Shown here: piece after piece, positions 34,303 through 43,724 of the stretch
How positions within the stretch are numbered: position 1 is the first letter of the stretch
How the letters are laid out: each line of letters starts with the position of its first letter
Source of the DNA: CAJXMH01 sp964001305
Lineage (GTDB): Bacteria; Bacteroidota; Bacteroidia; Flavobacteriales_E; Vicingaceae
Reading direction: 5' to 3'
DNA: 64,000 nucleotides
Assembly (NCBI GenBank): GCA_964001305.1
Contig: CAXFAI010000019.1
Span: 248,001 to 312,000, forward strand
Program-made: the position numbers and the translations under genes
Notes under the pieces: generated by a model
The model's database searches: none
The model's input: only the letters and a program-made list of their open reading frames with translations
Told to the model about the DNA's origin: nothing

Positions 34303-36240
34303 TTATGACTCTGTAGGCACTACCCAATCACCATGCGCTTTAATCAATTCAATTAAAGCATCTACAGCATCTTCTTCTTGTACATTGCGCTTAACCACTT
34401 CTTTTTCTTTGTACAAAGTGATTTTACCGGGGCCTGTTCCCACGTATCCGTAGTCAGCATCTGCCATTTCCCCAGGACCGTTGACAATACAGCCCATAAT
34501 TCCAATCTTTACGCCCTTTAAATGCGAAGTAACAGCTCTAATTTTAGCGGTGGTTTCTTGTAAATCGAACAAAGTTCTGCCACAAGAAGGGCAAGAAATA
34601 TACTCCGTTTTTGAAATACGAACTCTACTTGCTTGTAAAATTCCAAATGAAGTATTGACTACAAATTGACTTGCTATTGCTCGTTTTGATTTCAGCCATA
34701 TTCCATCTCCTAAACCATCAATCAAAAGTCCCCCAAAGTCAGTAGCAGACGCAAGCTGAACTTCCTCTATATCATCAGAATCATAAGTCCTTTGAATAAT
34801 CACAGGAAGATCTACCCTTTGATTAAGAAGCGCTATAAAAGCTCTTCGTTGTTCTGCCATACCGTGTTCATTTTTTGTTTTCAGAACAAGTACACTATAG
34901 TTTGAAGCTTTTAGTTTGGAAATAAAGTTTTGATTTTCTAAAACATCATTCAATTCACAGGACACAAAATTGAGAACATTCAAATTTTCTTCATTCAAAT
35001 ATTCTTCAACATTTAAAATTGGATAATGCCTTTCTTTTGAGGGGTGTGACTTCCAAACCTTGTAATCTTGTACAAGTCCTAAGGTGCCTGGTATTTGAAA
35101 GTCTATTGTATTTTCTCCTATATATATGTAATCCGCAGCTTGGTCTAAAATATTCCACTTGTCTAATGGGACTGAATAAGCATAACCAAAACCAAACAAA
35201 GAAGCCGCTTTTATGGATTTGCTTTGAGATAAATCACCAAAAACCACTGGAACAAAGTCGTGACCTATATTATTAATGTTCTTGCTTTCTCGTTTTTTAT
35301 ATTCAAATGGATTAATTGGGTTCTTAGTAACCGGAGCTATTTTAGAATGATTAGCCCTATTAGCATATCGTGTTACTAATTTCTGCGCCACAGGAATTTC
35401 AAACTCTGGCTCTTCTGTTAATGATACTCGGATGGTGTCACCCAATCCATCTTCCAACAAAGTCCCTATACCTACAGCCGATTTTATTCTACCATCTTCT
35501 CCATCTCCTGCTTCTGTAACACCCAAATGCAATGGATAATTCATCCCCTCCTTCATCATTTCTGCTACTAGTAAACGGTAGGCTTGCACCATTACCAATG
35601 TATTACTTGCCTTCATGGATAAAACCAATTCATGAAAATCATTCTTTCGACAAATTCGAATAAACTCCATTGCTGATTCTACCATACCATGGGGAGTATC
35701 ACCATAACGGCTAAGAATTCGATCAGAAAGGGACCCATGATTGGTACCTATCCGCATAGCCGTTCCATGTTCCTTACACAATAAAACTAATGGAGTAAAT
35801 TTTTCTTCAATACGCCGCAGCTCTTGATTGTAACTATCATCGGTATATGAAAGCTCTTCAAACTTTTTCTTATCCGCATAATTCCCAGGGTTTACCCTTA
35901 CTTTTTCAACAATTTTAGCCGCTACTTCTGCTGCATTTGGCGTAAAATGAATATCTGCCACCAAAGGTGTTTGATATCCTAAATCCCTTATTCCTTGCTT
36001 AATAAGACGCAAGTTTTCAGCATCTTTTTTACTAGGAGCCGTCAATCTCACAAGTTCACAGCCTGCCTCAATCATGCGCACTGACTGTTTGATCGAACCG
36101 GCTGTATCCATGGTATCTGTCGTCGTCATCGATTGAATGCGAATAGGTTGCTTACCTCCTAGTTGAAGTGACCCAATAGTTACTTCACGACTCTTAAATC
36201 GACTGTACGTGCTTAAATCATTACAATACTTCATAGACAC
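34303..36240 (-). CDS. ispG: 4-hydroxy-3-methylbut-2-en-1-yl diphosphate synthase (long form)
   Basis: 645 residues, the three-domain form found in Bacteroidota, Chlamydiae and plants. The N-terminal TIM barrel has IRIQSMTTTDTMDTAGSIKQ and VADIHFTPNAAE. A middle insertion spans about residues 265-510. The C-terminal iron-sulfur domain carries CPSCGRTLFDLQ and GIMGCIVNGPGEMADADYGY, which supply the three cysteines of the 4Fe-4S cluster. It makes HMBPP in the non-mevalonate isoprenoid pathway. The upstream gap of about 220 bases contains a palindrome (36325-36351). Confidence 0.96.
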   Translation of the reverse strand: MSMKYCNDLSTYSRFKSREVTIGSLQLGGKQPIRIQSMTTTDTMDTAGSIKQSVRMIEAGCELVRLTAPSKKDAENLRLIKQGIRDLGYQTPLVADIHFTPNAAEVAAKIVEKVRVNPGNYADKKKFEELSYTDDSYNQELRRIEEKFTPLVLLCKEHGTAMRIGTNHGSLSDRILSRYGDTPHGMVESAMEFIRICRKNDFHELVLSMKASNTLVMVQAYRLLVAEMMKEGMNYPLHLGVTEAGDGEDGRIKSAVGIGTLLEDGLGDTIRVSLTEEPEFEIPVAQKLVTRYANRANHSKIAPVTKNPINPFEYKKRESKNINNIGHDFVPVVFGDLSQSKSIKAASLFGFGYAYSVPLDKWNILDQAADYIYIGENTIDFQIPGTLGLVQDYKVWKSHPSKERHYPILNVEEYLNEENLNVLNFVSCELNDVLENQNFISKLKASNYSVLVLKTKNEHGMAEQRRAFIALLNQRVDLPVIIQRTYDSDDIEEVQLASATDFGGLLIDGLGDGIWLKSKRAIASQFVVNTSFGILQASRVRISKTEYISCPSCGRTLFDLQETTAKIRAVTSHLKGVKIGIMGCIVNGPGEMADADYGYVGTGPGKITLYKEKEVVKRNVQEEDAVDALIELIKAHGDWVVPTES

Positions 36241-36324
36241 TTAATTCCTAATAAATACAATTACTTATGCGGTTTCAAAAATAAGTTTCTTCCTATTTAT
36301 TTTATAGGCAATTCTATTTCATTC

Positions 36325-36351
36325 ATAGACAAAAATTATGTCCTTGTCTAT
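36325..36351. repeat. Inverted repeat upstream of ispG
   Basis: ATAGACAA and TTGTCTAT form a perfect 8-base inverted repeat separated by 11 bases, 85 bases from the ispG start codon. It could be an operator or an mRNA hairpin; the loop is long for a terminator. The rest of the 36241-36463 gap shows no other signal. Confidence 0.35.
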
Positions 36352-36463
36352 TTATAAACTTTTTCTACTAGTTTAATTCAATTTTCAATTAATTTCACCT
36401 AAAATACTGTCCATCAACTTACAAACTAAAATATCGTACATTAAAAGTGCTCCACATTTAATA

Positions 36464-36658
36464 GTGCAAGCTCTAACCGATTCAGACCAGGCCACATTTG
36501 ACCTGTGTGATATAAGTGGCAAAATATATAAGTCAGGAATAATTAATCGTGAAATCCCACTTGAAATCGATGTTTCAGGTTTTCATAATGGTCAATATTT
36601 CTTAGTCTTAATTGATGAAGGAAAAATTAAAAAGCAGATTATTAATATTGAGATTTGA
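36464..36658 (+). pseudogene. Orphan fragment of a T9SS C-terminal sorting domain
   Basis: The 64-residue frame (GTG start if real) reads like the second half of a type A Por-secretion tail: ATFDLCDISGKIYKSGIIN followed by the hydrophobic IDVSGFHNGQYFLVLIDEG and a basic KIKKQIINIEI end. The frame stays open upstream to 36377 with further tail-like residues (SAPHLIVQALTDS), but the usual YPNP motif and any cargo or signal peptide are missing. So it looks like the remnant of a lost surface protein. Its 3' end overlaps the convergent hydrolase gene by 17 bases. A tiny functional gene is less likely. Confidence 0.5.
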
Positions 36659-37442
36659 GTCTCTTCTCAAACTTTACAATCCATTTCAAGGTTTGTTCTT
36701 CTCGTTCAAGCGGGCTCATGTGGCCACTATCCTCAATTAATTCAAATCTTCCATTTTCACCAAGCATAGCTTCTACCTTTATTTCATTTACATAAAACAA
36801 AGGATCAAACTCTCCTATTAAAAATAAATAAGGGAAAGGGGCAAATTTTAAAACAATCTCACGTTCTTTTCGGATAATCATCCCCTCTATATTAGCAATG
36901 ACACCTTGTAAAGGACATGCCCTTGCCCATTGTAAATACTTTTTAATATGCCAAGTTGTTGTTCTTTGCTTCATCTTAAACAAGCTTGGCACCAAAACCT
37001 GCAATGCTTTATCCTTATTTTGTTTCAACACTTTTACAAGCTGCTTTCGAGAAGCTTTTCGTTCATCAGTATCACCTTTGGCGGTGCTATTAATCAAAAT
37101 TAACCCCAACAATGCATCTGGAAATTTTTCCGCAAATGCCATAGACACATAACCACCCATAGAGTGTCCAATTAAAATAATTTTACGAACCCCAACATCT
37201 TGGATAACTACCTTTACTGCTTCGGCTAATAACTCCATGCTATGAACATATCCAAGAGGCGCAGATTGACCGTGACCAGGTAAATCAATAACAATTACAC
37301 GAAAGCGTTTACTTAATCGCTTTGAAATTGCATTCCAAAATTGCCCATTGGCTAAAAACCCATGAAGAAAAACGATAGTACGACCCTTACCTTTAACTTC
37401 ATAGTAAAGTTGTTCTCCTTTGAATGAAATATACTTGCGCAT
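36642..37442 (-). CDS. Alpha/beta hydrolase
   Basis: 266 residues, alpha/beta-hydrolase fold. Seen: oxyanion region FLHGFLANGQFW, nucleophile elbow GHSMGG, acid in GEFDPLF and the catalytic His in EDSGHMSPLEREEQ. The cap domain contains many lysines and arginines. The substrate is not predictable; close homologs are annotated as esterases or lactonases. The pepP stop lies directly before its ATG (no gap), so the two form an operon. Confidence 0.88.
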   Translation of the reverse strand: MRKYISFKGEQLYYEVKGKGRTIVFLHGFLANGQFWNAISKRLSKRFRVIVIDLPGHGQSAPLGYVHSMELLAEAVKVVIQDVGVRKIILIGHSMGGYVSMAFAEKFPDALLGLILINSTAKGDTDERKASRKQLVKVLKQNKDKALQVLVPSLFKMKQRTTTWHIKKYLQWARACPLQGVIANIEGMIIRKEREIVLKFAPFPYLFLIGEFDPLFYVNEIKVEAMLGENGRFELIEDSGHMSPLEREEQTLKWIVKFEKRLKSQY

Positions 37443-38732
37443 CTATTTTTTCATCGCCGCTTCAATCTCTTCTACTTCTAATGGAATATGTGCCATTAAA
37501 TCTACATTATCATGCTCACCGATTAGAATATCATTTTCCAAACGAATACCCAAATTTTCTTCTCGAATGTAAATTCCAGGCTCTACGGTAAAAACAGCAC
37601 CTGCTTTTATAGGCTCTTGCCAACTTCCTACATCATGTACATCTAAACCAATATAATGAGACGTGCCATGCATAAAATACTTTTTGTACGCCGGCCAATT
37701 TGGATCTTGATTCTTCACCTCTTCTTTTGTAATTAATCCGAGTTTAAGCAATTGTTCTGTCATAAATTCACCTACTTTTTGATGATAATCGTTTAAAGTA
37801 ATACCTGGCCTTAAAATGGCGGTAGCCGATTTCATAACGGATAGTACAGCTTCATAAACCTCCTTCTGACGGTCTGTAAATTTTCCATTCACCGGAATAG
37901 AACGAGTTAAATCAGAAGCGTAATTTGCATATTCTGCACCAAAATCCATCAATATTACATCGCCATCTTTACATACTTGATTATTTTCAATGTAATGAAG
38001 TACACAAGCATTAAAACCAGATGCAATAATTGGCTCATATGCAAATCCTCTTGATCTATTTCTTAAGAATTCATGCATAATTTCTGCTTGAATTTCATAC
38101 TCCATCACTCCAGGTTTGATGAATTTTAAGATACGATCTACTGCCTTAGCCGTAATATCACATGCATTCTGCATCAAAGCTATCTCCTCAGGCTCTTTAA
38201 TCGCTCTGATTTTATGCATTATTGGCGCAGAACGCTCAACACGATGCAAAGGATAGTCTGCCAATAATCTTTTTCTGAATCGATCATCTCGAGTTTCAAC
38301 GTCTACTTTGGCTCGTAAGTGTTCGTTACTATTTAAGTAAATGTTTTCGGCCTCAAAAAGTACCGTTTTTAATAGAGTTTCAAAATCATTTAACCAAAAA
38401 ACATGTTTAATTCCAGAAGTCTTTGTAGCTGCTTCTTTTGTTAATTTTTCTCCTTCCCAAATGGCTATTTCTTCAGAAGTTTCTTTTACAAATAACATTT
38501 CTCTGTATTTCTCTTGAGTTGCATCTGGAAATAGCACTAAAATAGACTCTTCTTGATCTACACCACTTAAGTAAAATAAATCATTGTTTTGTCGAAAGGG
38601 CATAGTTCCATCTGCATTTGTAGGTAGAATGTCATTCGAATTAAAAATGGCAACAGACTTTGATTTTAAATGCTTGATAAACTTATTTCTATTCTTAATA
38701 AATAGGTTTTGATCAATGGGAAGATACTTCAT
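37443..38732 (-). CDS. pepP: Xaa-Pro aminopeptidase (aminopeptidase P, M24B)
   Basis: 429 residues. An AMP_N domain (about 1-150, DLFYLSGVDQEESILVLFPD) precedes the pita-bread metallopeptidase fold. The five metal ligands can be placed: two Asp in LMDFGAEYANYASDLTR, His in HGTSHYIGLDVHDVG, Glu in VFTVEPGIYI and Glu in RLENDILIGEHDN. It removes N-terminal residues before proline in the cytoplasm. A TAACTTTG box lies 20 bases upstream. The alpha/beta hydrolase gene follows without a gap. Confidence 0.94.
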   Translation of the reverse strand: MKYLPIDQNLFIKNRNKFIKHLKSKSVAIFNSNDILPTNADGTMPFRQNNDLFYLSGVDQEESILVLFPDATQEKYREMLFVKETSEEIAIWEGEKLTKEAATKTSGIKHVFWLNDFETLLKTVLFEAENIYLNSNEHLRAKVDVETRDDRFRKRLLADYPLHRVERSAPIMHKIRAIKEPEEIALMQNACDITAKAVDRILKFIKPGVMEYEIQAEIMHEFLRNRSRGFAYEPIIASGFNACVLHYIENNQVCKDGDVILMDFGAEYANYASDLTRSIPVNGKFTDRQKEVYEAVLSVMKSATAILRPGITLNDYHQKVGEFMTEQLLKLGLITKEEVKNQDPNWPAYKKYFMHGTSHYIGLDVHDVGSWQEPIKAGAVFTVEPGIYIREENLGIRLENDILIGEHDNVDLMAHIPLEVEEIEAAMKK

Positions 38733-38752
38733 TTTTTACTTTTTAATTTAAA

Positions 38753-38760
38753 CAAAGTTA
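38753..38760 (-). promoter_or_regulatory. -7 promoter box TAACTTTG of pepP
   Basis: Exact TAnnTTTG match on the minus strand, 20 bases before the pepP ATG. Confidence 0.5.
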
Positions 38761-38903
38761 ATATCCATAAGATGGAATTAAAACGGAATCCATTTTTAAT
38801 TTGAAAGCTATCAAACCATATTCTGAAATCATTGTTAATTAAAAATAAAATAGCTAAACAGCTATTAAGAATGGTTCTAAATAAAATTTTTATAAAAATA
38901 ACT

Positions 38904-38935
38904 TTTGACTACCATTTTTTCTAGAATTATCTTTG
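38904..38935 (+). promoter_or_regulatory. Complete -33/-7 promoter of the sdh operon
   Basis: TTTG at 38904-38907, a 20-base spacer, then TATCTTTG at 38928-38935: both elements of the Bacteroidota consensus with standard spacing. It predicts a leader of about 30 bases before sdhC ATG 38971. The 38733-38903 stretch between the two divergent genes is AT-rich with no other feature seen. Confidence 0.7.
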
Positions 38936-38970
38936 GCAACTTATATCAGCGAAACTAAAACTATCAACTG

Positions 38971-39744
38971 ATGAGCGAATCTAGCGGTTTAATAAAATCA
39001 CACATCGTAAAAAAATATTGGATGGCAGCAACAGGACTATTTTTATGCCTGTTTTTAACTGGCCATTTAGCTGGAAATCTACAATTGTTTTCTAGTTCTT
39101 ATGAAGGACAATTGCAGTTTAATGAGTACGCCGTTTTTATGACCACCAATCCGGCTGTTAAATTATTATCGTATTTAACTTACTTCAGCATACTATTTCA
39201 TGCTATTGATGGATTGGTAATTTCTATGAACAATAAAAAAGCAAGACCTCAGAATTACGCTTTCAGCAAACCCAGTAAAAATTCCATGTGGTCTTCAAGA
39301 AACATGGGAATTCTTGGAACAGTAATCTTACTATACATCGTAATTCACATGCAAAATTTCTGGTATGAATATAAGTTTGGGGAAACACCTTATATGATGT
39401 CAGAAAGTGGTGCTCCCATGTTAATGGACGGAAGTATAGTAAAAGGCGGAGTAATAGAAAATGGAATGGTGAGTTTAAATGGAGAAATGGTTGGTGAAGC
39501 CATGAAAGATTTATACACTGTAGTAGAGGTTTACTTTCAAAATCCATTATTAGTTGCTTTTTATGTTATTGCAATGATTGCTTTAGGATTTCATTTAATA
39601 CATGGGTTCCAAAGTGCTTTTCAATCATTCGGATTGAGCAGTCCAAAATATTCTCCAATAATTAAAAAAGCAGGATTCGCTTTTGCCATTATTGTTCCTT
39701 TACTTTTTGCCATTATACCGGTGTACATGCTAATTATGGCCTAA
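38971..39744 (+). CDS. sdhC: Succinate dehydrogenase cytochrome b subunit
   Basis: 257 residues with five membrane helices, the single-subunit anchor of the type B (diheme) SdhCAB/FrdCAB complexes. Histidines in the helices (GHLAGNL, FHAIDGL, VIHMQNF, GFHLIHGFQ) are positioned to ligate two hemes. It holds SdhAB at the inner membrane and reduces menaquinone. First gene of sdhCAB; sdhA starts 20 bases after its stop. Confidence 0.94.
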   Translation: MSESSGLIKSHIVKKYWMAATGLFLCLFLTGHLAGNLQLFSSSYEGQLQFNEYAVFMTTNPAVKLLSYLTYFSILFHAIDGLVISMNNKKARPQNYAFSKPSKNSMWSSRNMGILGTVILLYIVIHMQNFWYEYKFGETPYMMSESGAPMLMDGSIVKGGVIENGMVSLNGEMVGEAMKDLYTVVEVYFQNPLLVAFYVIAMIALGFHLIHGFQSAFQSFGLSSPKYSPIIKKAGFAFAIIVPLLFAIIPVYMLIMA

Positions 39745-39764
39745 GTTAAAACAAGAAATTGATT

Positions 39765-41771
39765 ATGAGTTTAGATTCAAAAATACCTGAGGGTCCATTA
39801 GCAGAAAAATGGACAAATCATAAAAACAACATCAAATTAGTTAACCCTGCCAATAAAAGGAACATTGATGTAATTGTAGTGGGAACTGGCTTAGCAGGTG
39901 GTTCTGCAGCTGCAACATTAGCAGAGCTTGGCTATAATGTGAAAGCATTTTGTTACCAAGACTCTCCGCGAAGAGCTCACTCGATTGCAGCACAAGGAGG
40001 AATTAACGCAGCGAAGAACTATCAAGGAGATGGTGATTCAACTTACCGATTGTTTTACGACACGATAAAAGGTGGTGATTACCGATCTAGAGAAGCTAAC
40101 ACCTATCGTTTAGCAGAAGTTTCTGCAAACATTATTGATCAGTGTGTGGCTCAAGGAGTTCCATTTGCTAGAGATTATGGTGGCCTTTTAGATAACCGTT
40201 CATTTGGTGGAGTTTTAGTTTCTAGAACTTTTTACGCAAAAGGTCAAACCGGACAGCAATTACTTCTAGGAGCTTATTCTGCTATGAACAGACAAATTGC
40301 AAAGGGAAAAATCAAAATGTATAACCGTCATGAAATGCTTGATGTGGTAATCGTCGACGGTAAAGCAAGAGGAATTATTGCTCGAAATTTGGTAACTGGC
40401 GAAATTGAAAGACATTCTGCACACGCTGTAGTCGTTGGATCAGGTGGATACGGCAATGTATTTTTCTTATCTACCAATGCCATGGGTTCTAATGTAACCG
40501 CTGCATGGAAGATTCATAAACGAGGAGCTTATTTCGCAAACCCTTGTTACACGCAAATTCACCCTACATGTATTCCTGTTCATGGAACACAACAATCTAA
40601 GCTGACTTTAATGTCAGAGTCTTTGCGAAATGATGGTAGAATTTGGGTTCCGAAAAAATTAGAAGACGCAGTTGCTGTAAGAGAAGGTAGATTAAAGCCA
40701 GTAGATATTAAAGAAGAAGATCGTGATTATTACTTAGAAAGAAGATACCCTTCTTTTGGAAACTTAGTTCCTAGGGATGTGGCTTCAAGAGCAGCCAAGG
40801 AAAGATGTGATGCAGGATTTGGCGTCGTAAATAATGATACCAACGAAGGGGTATTCTTAGATTTTAGCTCTGCCATTCAACGTTATGGTAAAGAAGAGGC
40901 TCATGTAAAAGGAGTTAAAAATCCAACAAAAGAAGATATTGAGAATCTTGGAAAGAAGGTAATCGAATCTAAATATGGCAACTTGTTTGAGATGTATCAG
41001 CAAATAACTGATGAGAATCCTTACGAAACACCTATGAAAATTTATCCAGCCGTTCACTATACCATGGGTGGTATTTGGGTAGATTACAACTTGATGACTA
41101 CCATTCCAGGATTATATGCAATTGGAGAAGCGAACTTTTCTGACCACGGTGCAAACAGATTAGGTGCCTCGGCATTAATGCAAGGTTTAGCTGATGGTTA
41201 TTTTGTTCTTCCATATACCATTGGAGATTATTTGGCTGATGATATTAGAACCGGTCAAATTCCAACAAATTCACCAGAGTTTGACGAGGCTGAAAAGAGA
41301 GTAACTGATCAAATCAATCAGTTTATCAATAACAAGGGAACGAAATCCGTAGATTATTTCCACAAAAAATTGGGTTTAATTATGTGGAATAAAGTTGGAA
41401 TGGCAAGAACCGCAGAAGGCTTAAAAGAGGCAATTACAGAAATTGCAGAATTGAGAGAGCAATTTTGGAAGGATGTTCGAGTTCCAGGAGACGCAGATGA
41501 ATTAAATCAAGAATTAGAGAAAGCAGGTAGAGTTGCCGACTTTTTAGAATTAGGTGAATTATTTGCTCGGGATGCACTAGAAAGACAAGAATCTTGTGGT
41601 GGTCACTTCCGTGAGGAGTTTAAAACAGAAGAAGGAGAAGCTCTCAGAAGAGATGAAGAGTTTGCCTATGTTGCAGCTTGGGAATACACAGGAAAACCAT
41701 CAGAGGCAATTTTACATAAAGAAGATTTAGAATTTAAAAACGTAGAACTTAAAACACGTTCTTATAAATAG
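39765..41771 (+). CDS. sdhA: Succinate dehydrogenase flavoprotein subunit
   Basis: 668 residues from ATG 39765. An in-frame TTG two codons earlier is less likely. Seen: FAD dinucleotide motif VVGTGLAGGSAAATLAELGY, the covalent FAD histidine in RRAHSIAAQGGINAAKN, and the HPTCIPVHG and RLGASALMQGLADG segments of the active site and FAD domain. It oxidises succinate to fumarate (or reverse), in complex with SdhB and SdhC. It starts 20 bases after sdhC and ends 7 bases before sdhB. Confidence 0.96.
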   Translation: MSLDSKIPEGPLAEKWTNHKNNIKLVNPANKRNIDVIVVGTGLAGGSAAATLAELGYNVKAFCYQDSPRRAHSIAAQGGINAAKNYQGDGDSTYRLFYDTIKGGDYRSREANTYRLAEVSANIIDQCVAQGVPFARDYGGLLDNRSFGGVLVSRTFYAKGQTGQQLLLGAYSAMNRQIAKGKIKMYNRHEMLDVVIVDGKARGIIARNLVTGEIERHSAHAVVVGSGGYGNVFFLSTNAMGSNVTAAWKIHKRGAYFANPCYTQIHPTCIPVHGTQQSKLTLMSESLRNDGRIWVPKKLEDAVAVREGRLKPVDIKEEDRDYYLERRYPSFGNLVPRDVASRAAKERCDAGFGVVNNDTNEGVFLDFSSAIQRYGKEEAHVKGVKNPTKEDIENLGKKVIESKYGNLFEMYQQITDENPYETPMKIYPAVHYTMGGIWVDYNLMTTIPGLYAIGEANFSDHGANRLGASALMQGLADGYFVLPYTIGDYLADDIRTGQIPTNSPEFDEAEKRVTDQINQFINNKGTKSVDYFHKKLGLIMWNKVGMARTAEGLKEAITEIAELREQFWKDVRVPGDADELNQELEKAGRVADFLELGELFARDALERQESCGGHFREEFKTEEGEALRRDEEFAYVAAWEYTGKPSEAILHKEDLEFKNVELKTRSYK

Positions 41772-41778
41772 AAAGAAT

Positions 41779-42543
41779 ATGTCAACAGCTAAAGGAATGA
41801 AATTAACCCTAAAAGTATGGCGTCAAAAAAATGCTAAAACGAAAGGGAATTTAGAGACCTATGAATTGGAAAATGTATCTCCAGACAGTTCTTTTTTGGA
41901 GATGCTAGATATTTTAAATGATGATTTAATTAACCAAGGGAAAAGTCCAGTTGAGTTTGACCATGATTGTAGAGAAGGAATCTGCGGAGCTTGTTCACTA
42001 TACATAAACGGACAACCTCATGGACCAGGAAAAAGAGTCACGACTTGTCAATTACACATGCGCTCTTTTAGCGATGGAGATACCATTTATGTAGAACCTT
42101 GGAGAGCAAGTGCTTTTCCAGTGATAAAGGACTTGGTTGTTGACCGCAGTGCCTTTGATAGAATACAACATGCAGGTGGATATGTTTCTGTGAATACCTC
42201 AGGAAACACCCAAGATGCCAATGCTATTCCTATTGAAAAAGAAAATGCAGACAAAGCATTTGATGCAGCAACTTGTATTGGTTGTGGTGCTTGTGTAGCA
42301 GCTTGTAAAAATGCCTCAGCATCTTTATTTGTTGCGGCAAAGGTATCTCAATATGCATTATTACCACAAGGTCAAGTAGAGGCGAAAGACCGTGTTAGAA
42401 ACATGGTAAAGCAAGCTCAAGAAGAAGGATTTGGACCTTGTTCAAATACTGGAGCATGTGAAGTTGAATGTCCAAAAGGAATTTCACTTGAAAATATCGC
42501 TCGCATGAATCGCGAGTATTTTGCAGCCACATTGGCGAAGTAA
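41779..42543 (+). CDS. sdhB: Succinate dehydrogenase iron-sulfur subunit
   Basis: 254 residues. The N-terminal 2Fe-2S domain has CREGICGACSLYINGQ and TTCQLHM. The C-terminal domain has the two further clusters in CIGCGACVAACKNASA and CSNTGACEVECPKGIS. It moves electrons from FAD to the heme/quinone site of SdhC. The downstream transaminase gene begins 18 bases after its stop, so the operon may extend beyond sdhCAB. Confidence 0.96.
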   Translation: MSTAKGMKLTLKVWRQKNAKTKGNLETYELENVSPDSSFLEMLDILNDDLINQGKSPVEFDHDCREGICGACSLYINGQPHGPGKRVTTCQLHMRSFSDGDTIYVEPWRASAFPVIKDLVVDRSAFDRIQHAGGYVSVNTSGNTQDANAIPIEKENADKAFDAATCIGCGACVAACKNASASLFVAAKVSQYALLPQGQVEAKDRVRNMVKQAQEEGFGPCSNTGACEVECPKGISLENIARMNREYFAATLAK

Positions 42544-42561
42544 ACTAATAACAAAACCGCA

Positions 42562-43719
42562 ATGCCAAGCTTTTCGGCTTCATTGCATTCTAAGCTACCT
42601 AAGGTTGGTCAAACTATTTTTTCGACCATGTCAGCCTTGGCTGCAAAAGAGAATGCATTAAATTTATCTCAAGGCTTTCCTGATTTTGATGGTCATCCAG
42701 ATTTAATATCATTGGTACATCAAGCTATGAAATCTGGCTTTAACCAATATGCCCCAATGGCCGGACTGATGAGCCTTAGAGAGCAAATTGCTATCAAAAC
42801 TGAAAAACTTTATAGTGGCTCATATAATCCAGAAACAGAAATTTGCATTACTGCCGGTGCAACCCAGGCGATTTTTACGGCCATAGCAGCAACCATCAAT
42901 GAAGGCGATGAAGTGATCCTATTTACTCCCGCATATGATTGTTATGAACCCGCCATTGAACTAGTTGGTGGAAAACCGGTCTACGTTCAATTAGAAGCTC
43001 CAGAGTATAGAATTAACTGGGAAGCAGTAAAAAAGATGGTCAATGGTCAAACGAAAATGATCATTATTAATTCACCACACAATCCTACAGGTAGCATTTT
43101 AAGCATGCAAGACTTAAAACAGCTTGAAAAAATCACTGAAGGTTCAGACATATTAGTCTTAAGTGATGAAGTTTATGAACACATTATTTTTGATGGCTAT
43201 GAACACCAAAGCGTAGCACGTTTTCCTTCGCTTGCTAAAAGGAGTTTTGTCATTTCTTCATTTGGAAAGACCTATCACACTACTGGATGGAAAGTTGGTT
43301 ATTGTATGGCTCCAGAAGCTCTTATGAAAGAGTTTAGAAAGACCCATCAATATAATGTCTTTTCTGTGAATACTCCAGTTCAAGCAGCCTATGCAGAATT
43401 TTTAAAAAGGGAAGAAGAATACCTAGAATTGCGGCATTTTTACCAAGAAAAGAGAGATTTGTTTGTCAATCTATTAAAAGGTAGTCGATTTGAAATTAAG
43501 CATACTGCAGGAAGCTATTTTCAATTGCTAGGCTATAAAAAAATAAGCCAAGAAAAAGATACGGAATTTGCAGTTCGACTTACTAAAGAACACAAAGTAG
43601 CATCAATCCCTACTTCTGTTTTCTACAATCAGAATTTAGATTTACATGTATTGCGTTTTTGCTTTGCCAAGCAAAATAGTACCTTAGAGCAAGCAGCAGA
43701 GATATTGCAAAAGGTATAA
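42562..43719 (+). CDS. PLP-dependent aminotransferase, methionine/glutamine transaminase type (YbdL-like)
   Basis: 385 residues, class I/II aminotransferase. Seen: NLSQGFPDFDGHPDLI, CITAGATQAIFTAIAA, INSPHNPTGSILSM, LSDEVYEHIIFDG and the PLP lysine in SSFGKTYHTTGWKVGYC. The YHTTGWK form is typical of the KAT/YbdL group that transaminates methionine, kynurenine or glutamine. The omega-amidase gene 5 bases downstream strongly supports the glutamine-transaminase role, because it would remove the alpha-keto amide product. Confidence 0.87.
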   Translation: MPSFSASLHSKLPKVGQTIFSTMSALAAKENALNLSQGFPDFDGHPDLISLVHQAMKSGFNQYAPMAGLMSLREQIAIKTEKLYSGSYNPETEICITAGATQAIFTAIAATINEGDEVILFTPAYDCYEPAIELVGGKPVYVQLEAPEYRINWEAVKKMVNGQTKMIIINSPHNPTGSILSMQDLKQLEKITEGSDILVLSDEVYEHIIFDGYEHQSVARFPSLAKRSFVISSFGKTYHTTGWKVGYCMAPEALMKEFRKTHQYNVFSVNTPVQAAYAEFLKREEEYLELRHFYQEKRDLFVNLLKGSRFEIKHTAGSYFQLLGYKKISQEKDTEFAVRLTKEHKVASIPTSVFYNQNLDLHVLRFCFAKQNSTLEQAAEILQKV

Positions 43720-43724
43720 ATTCT

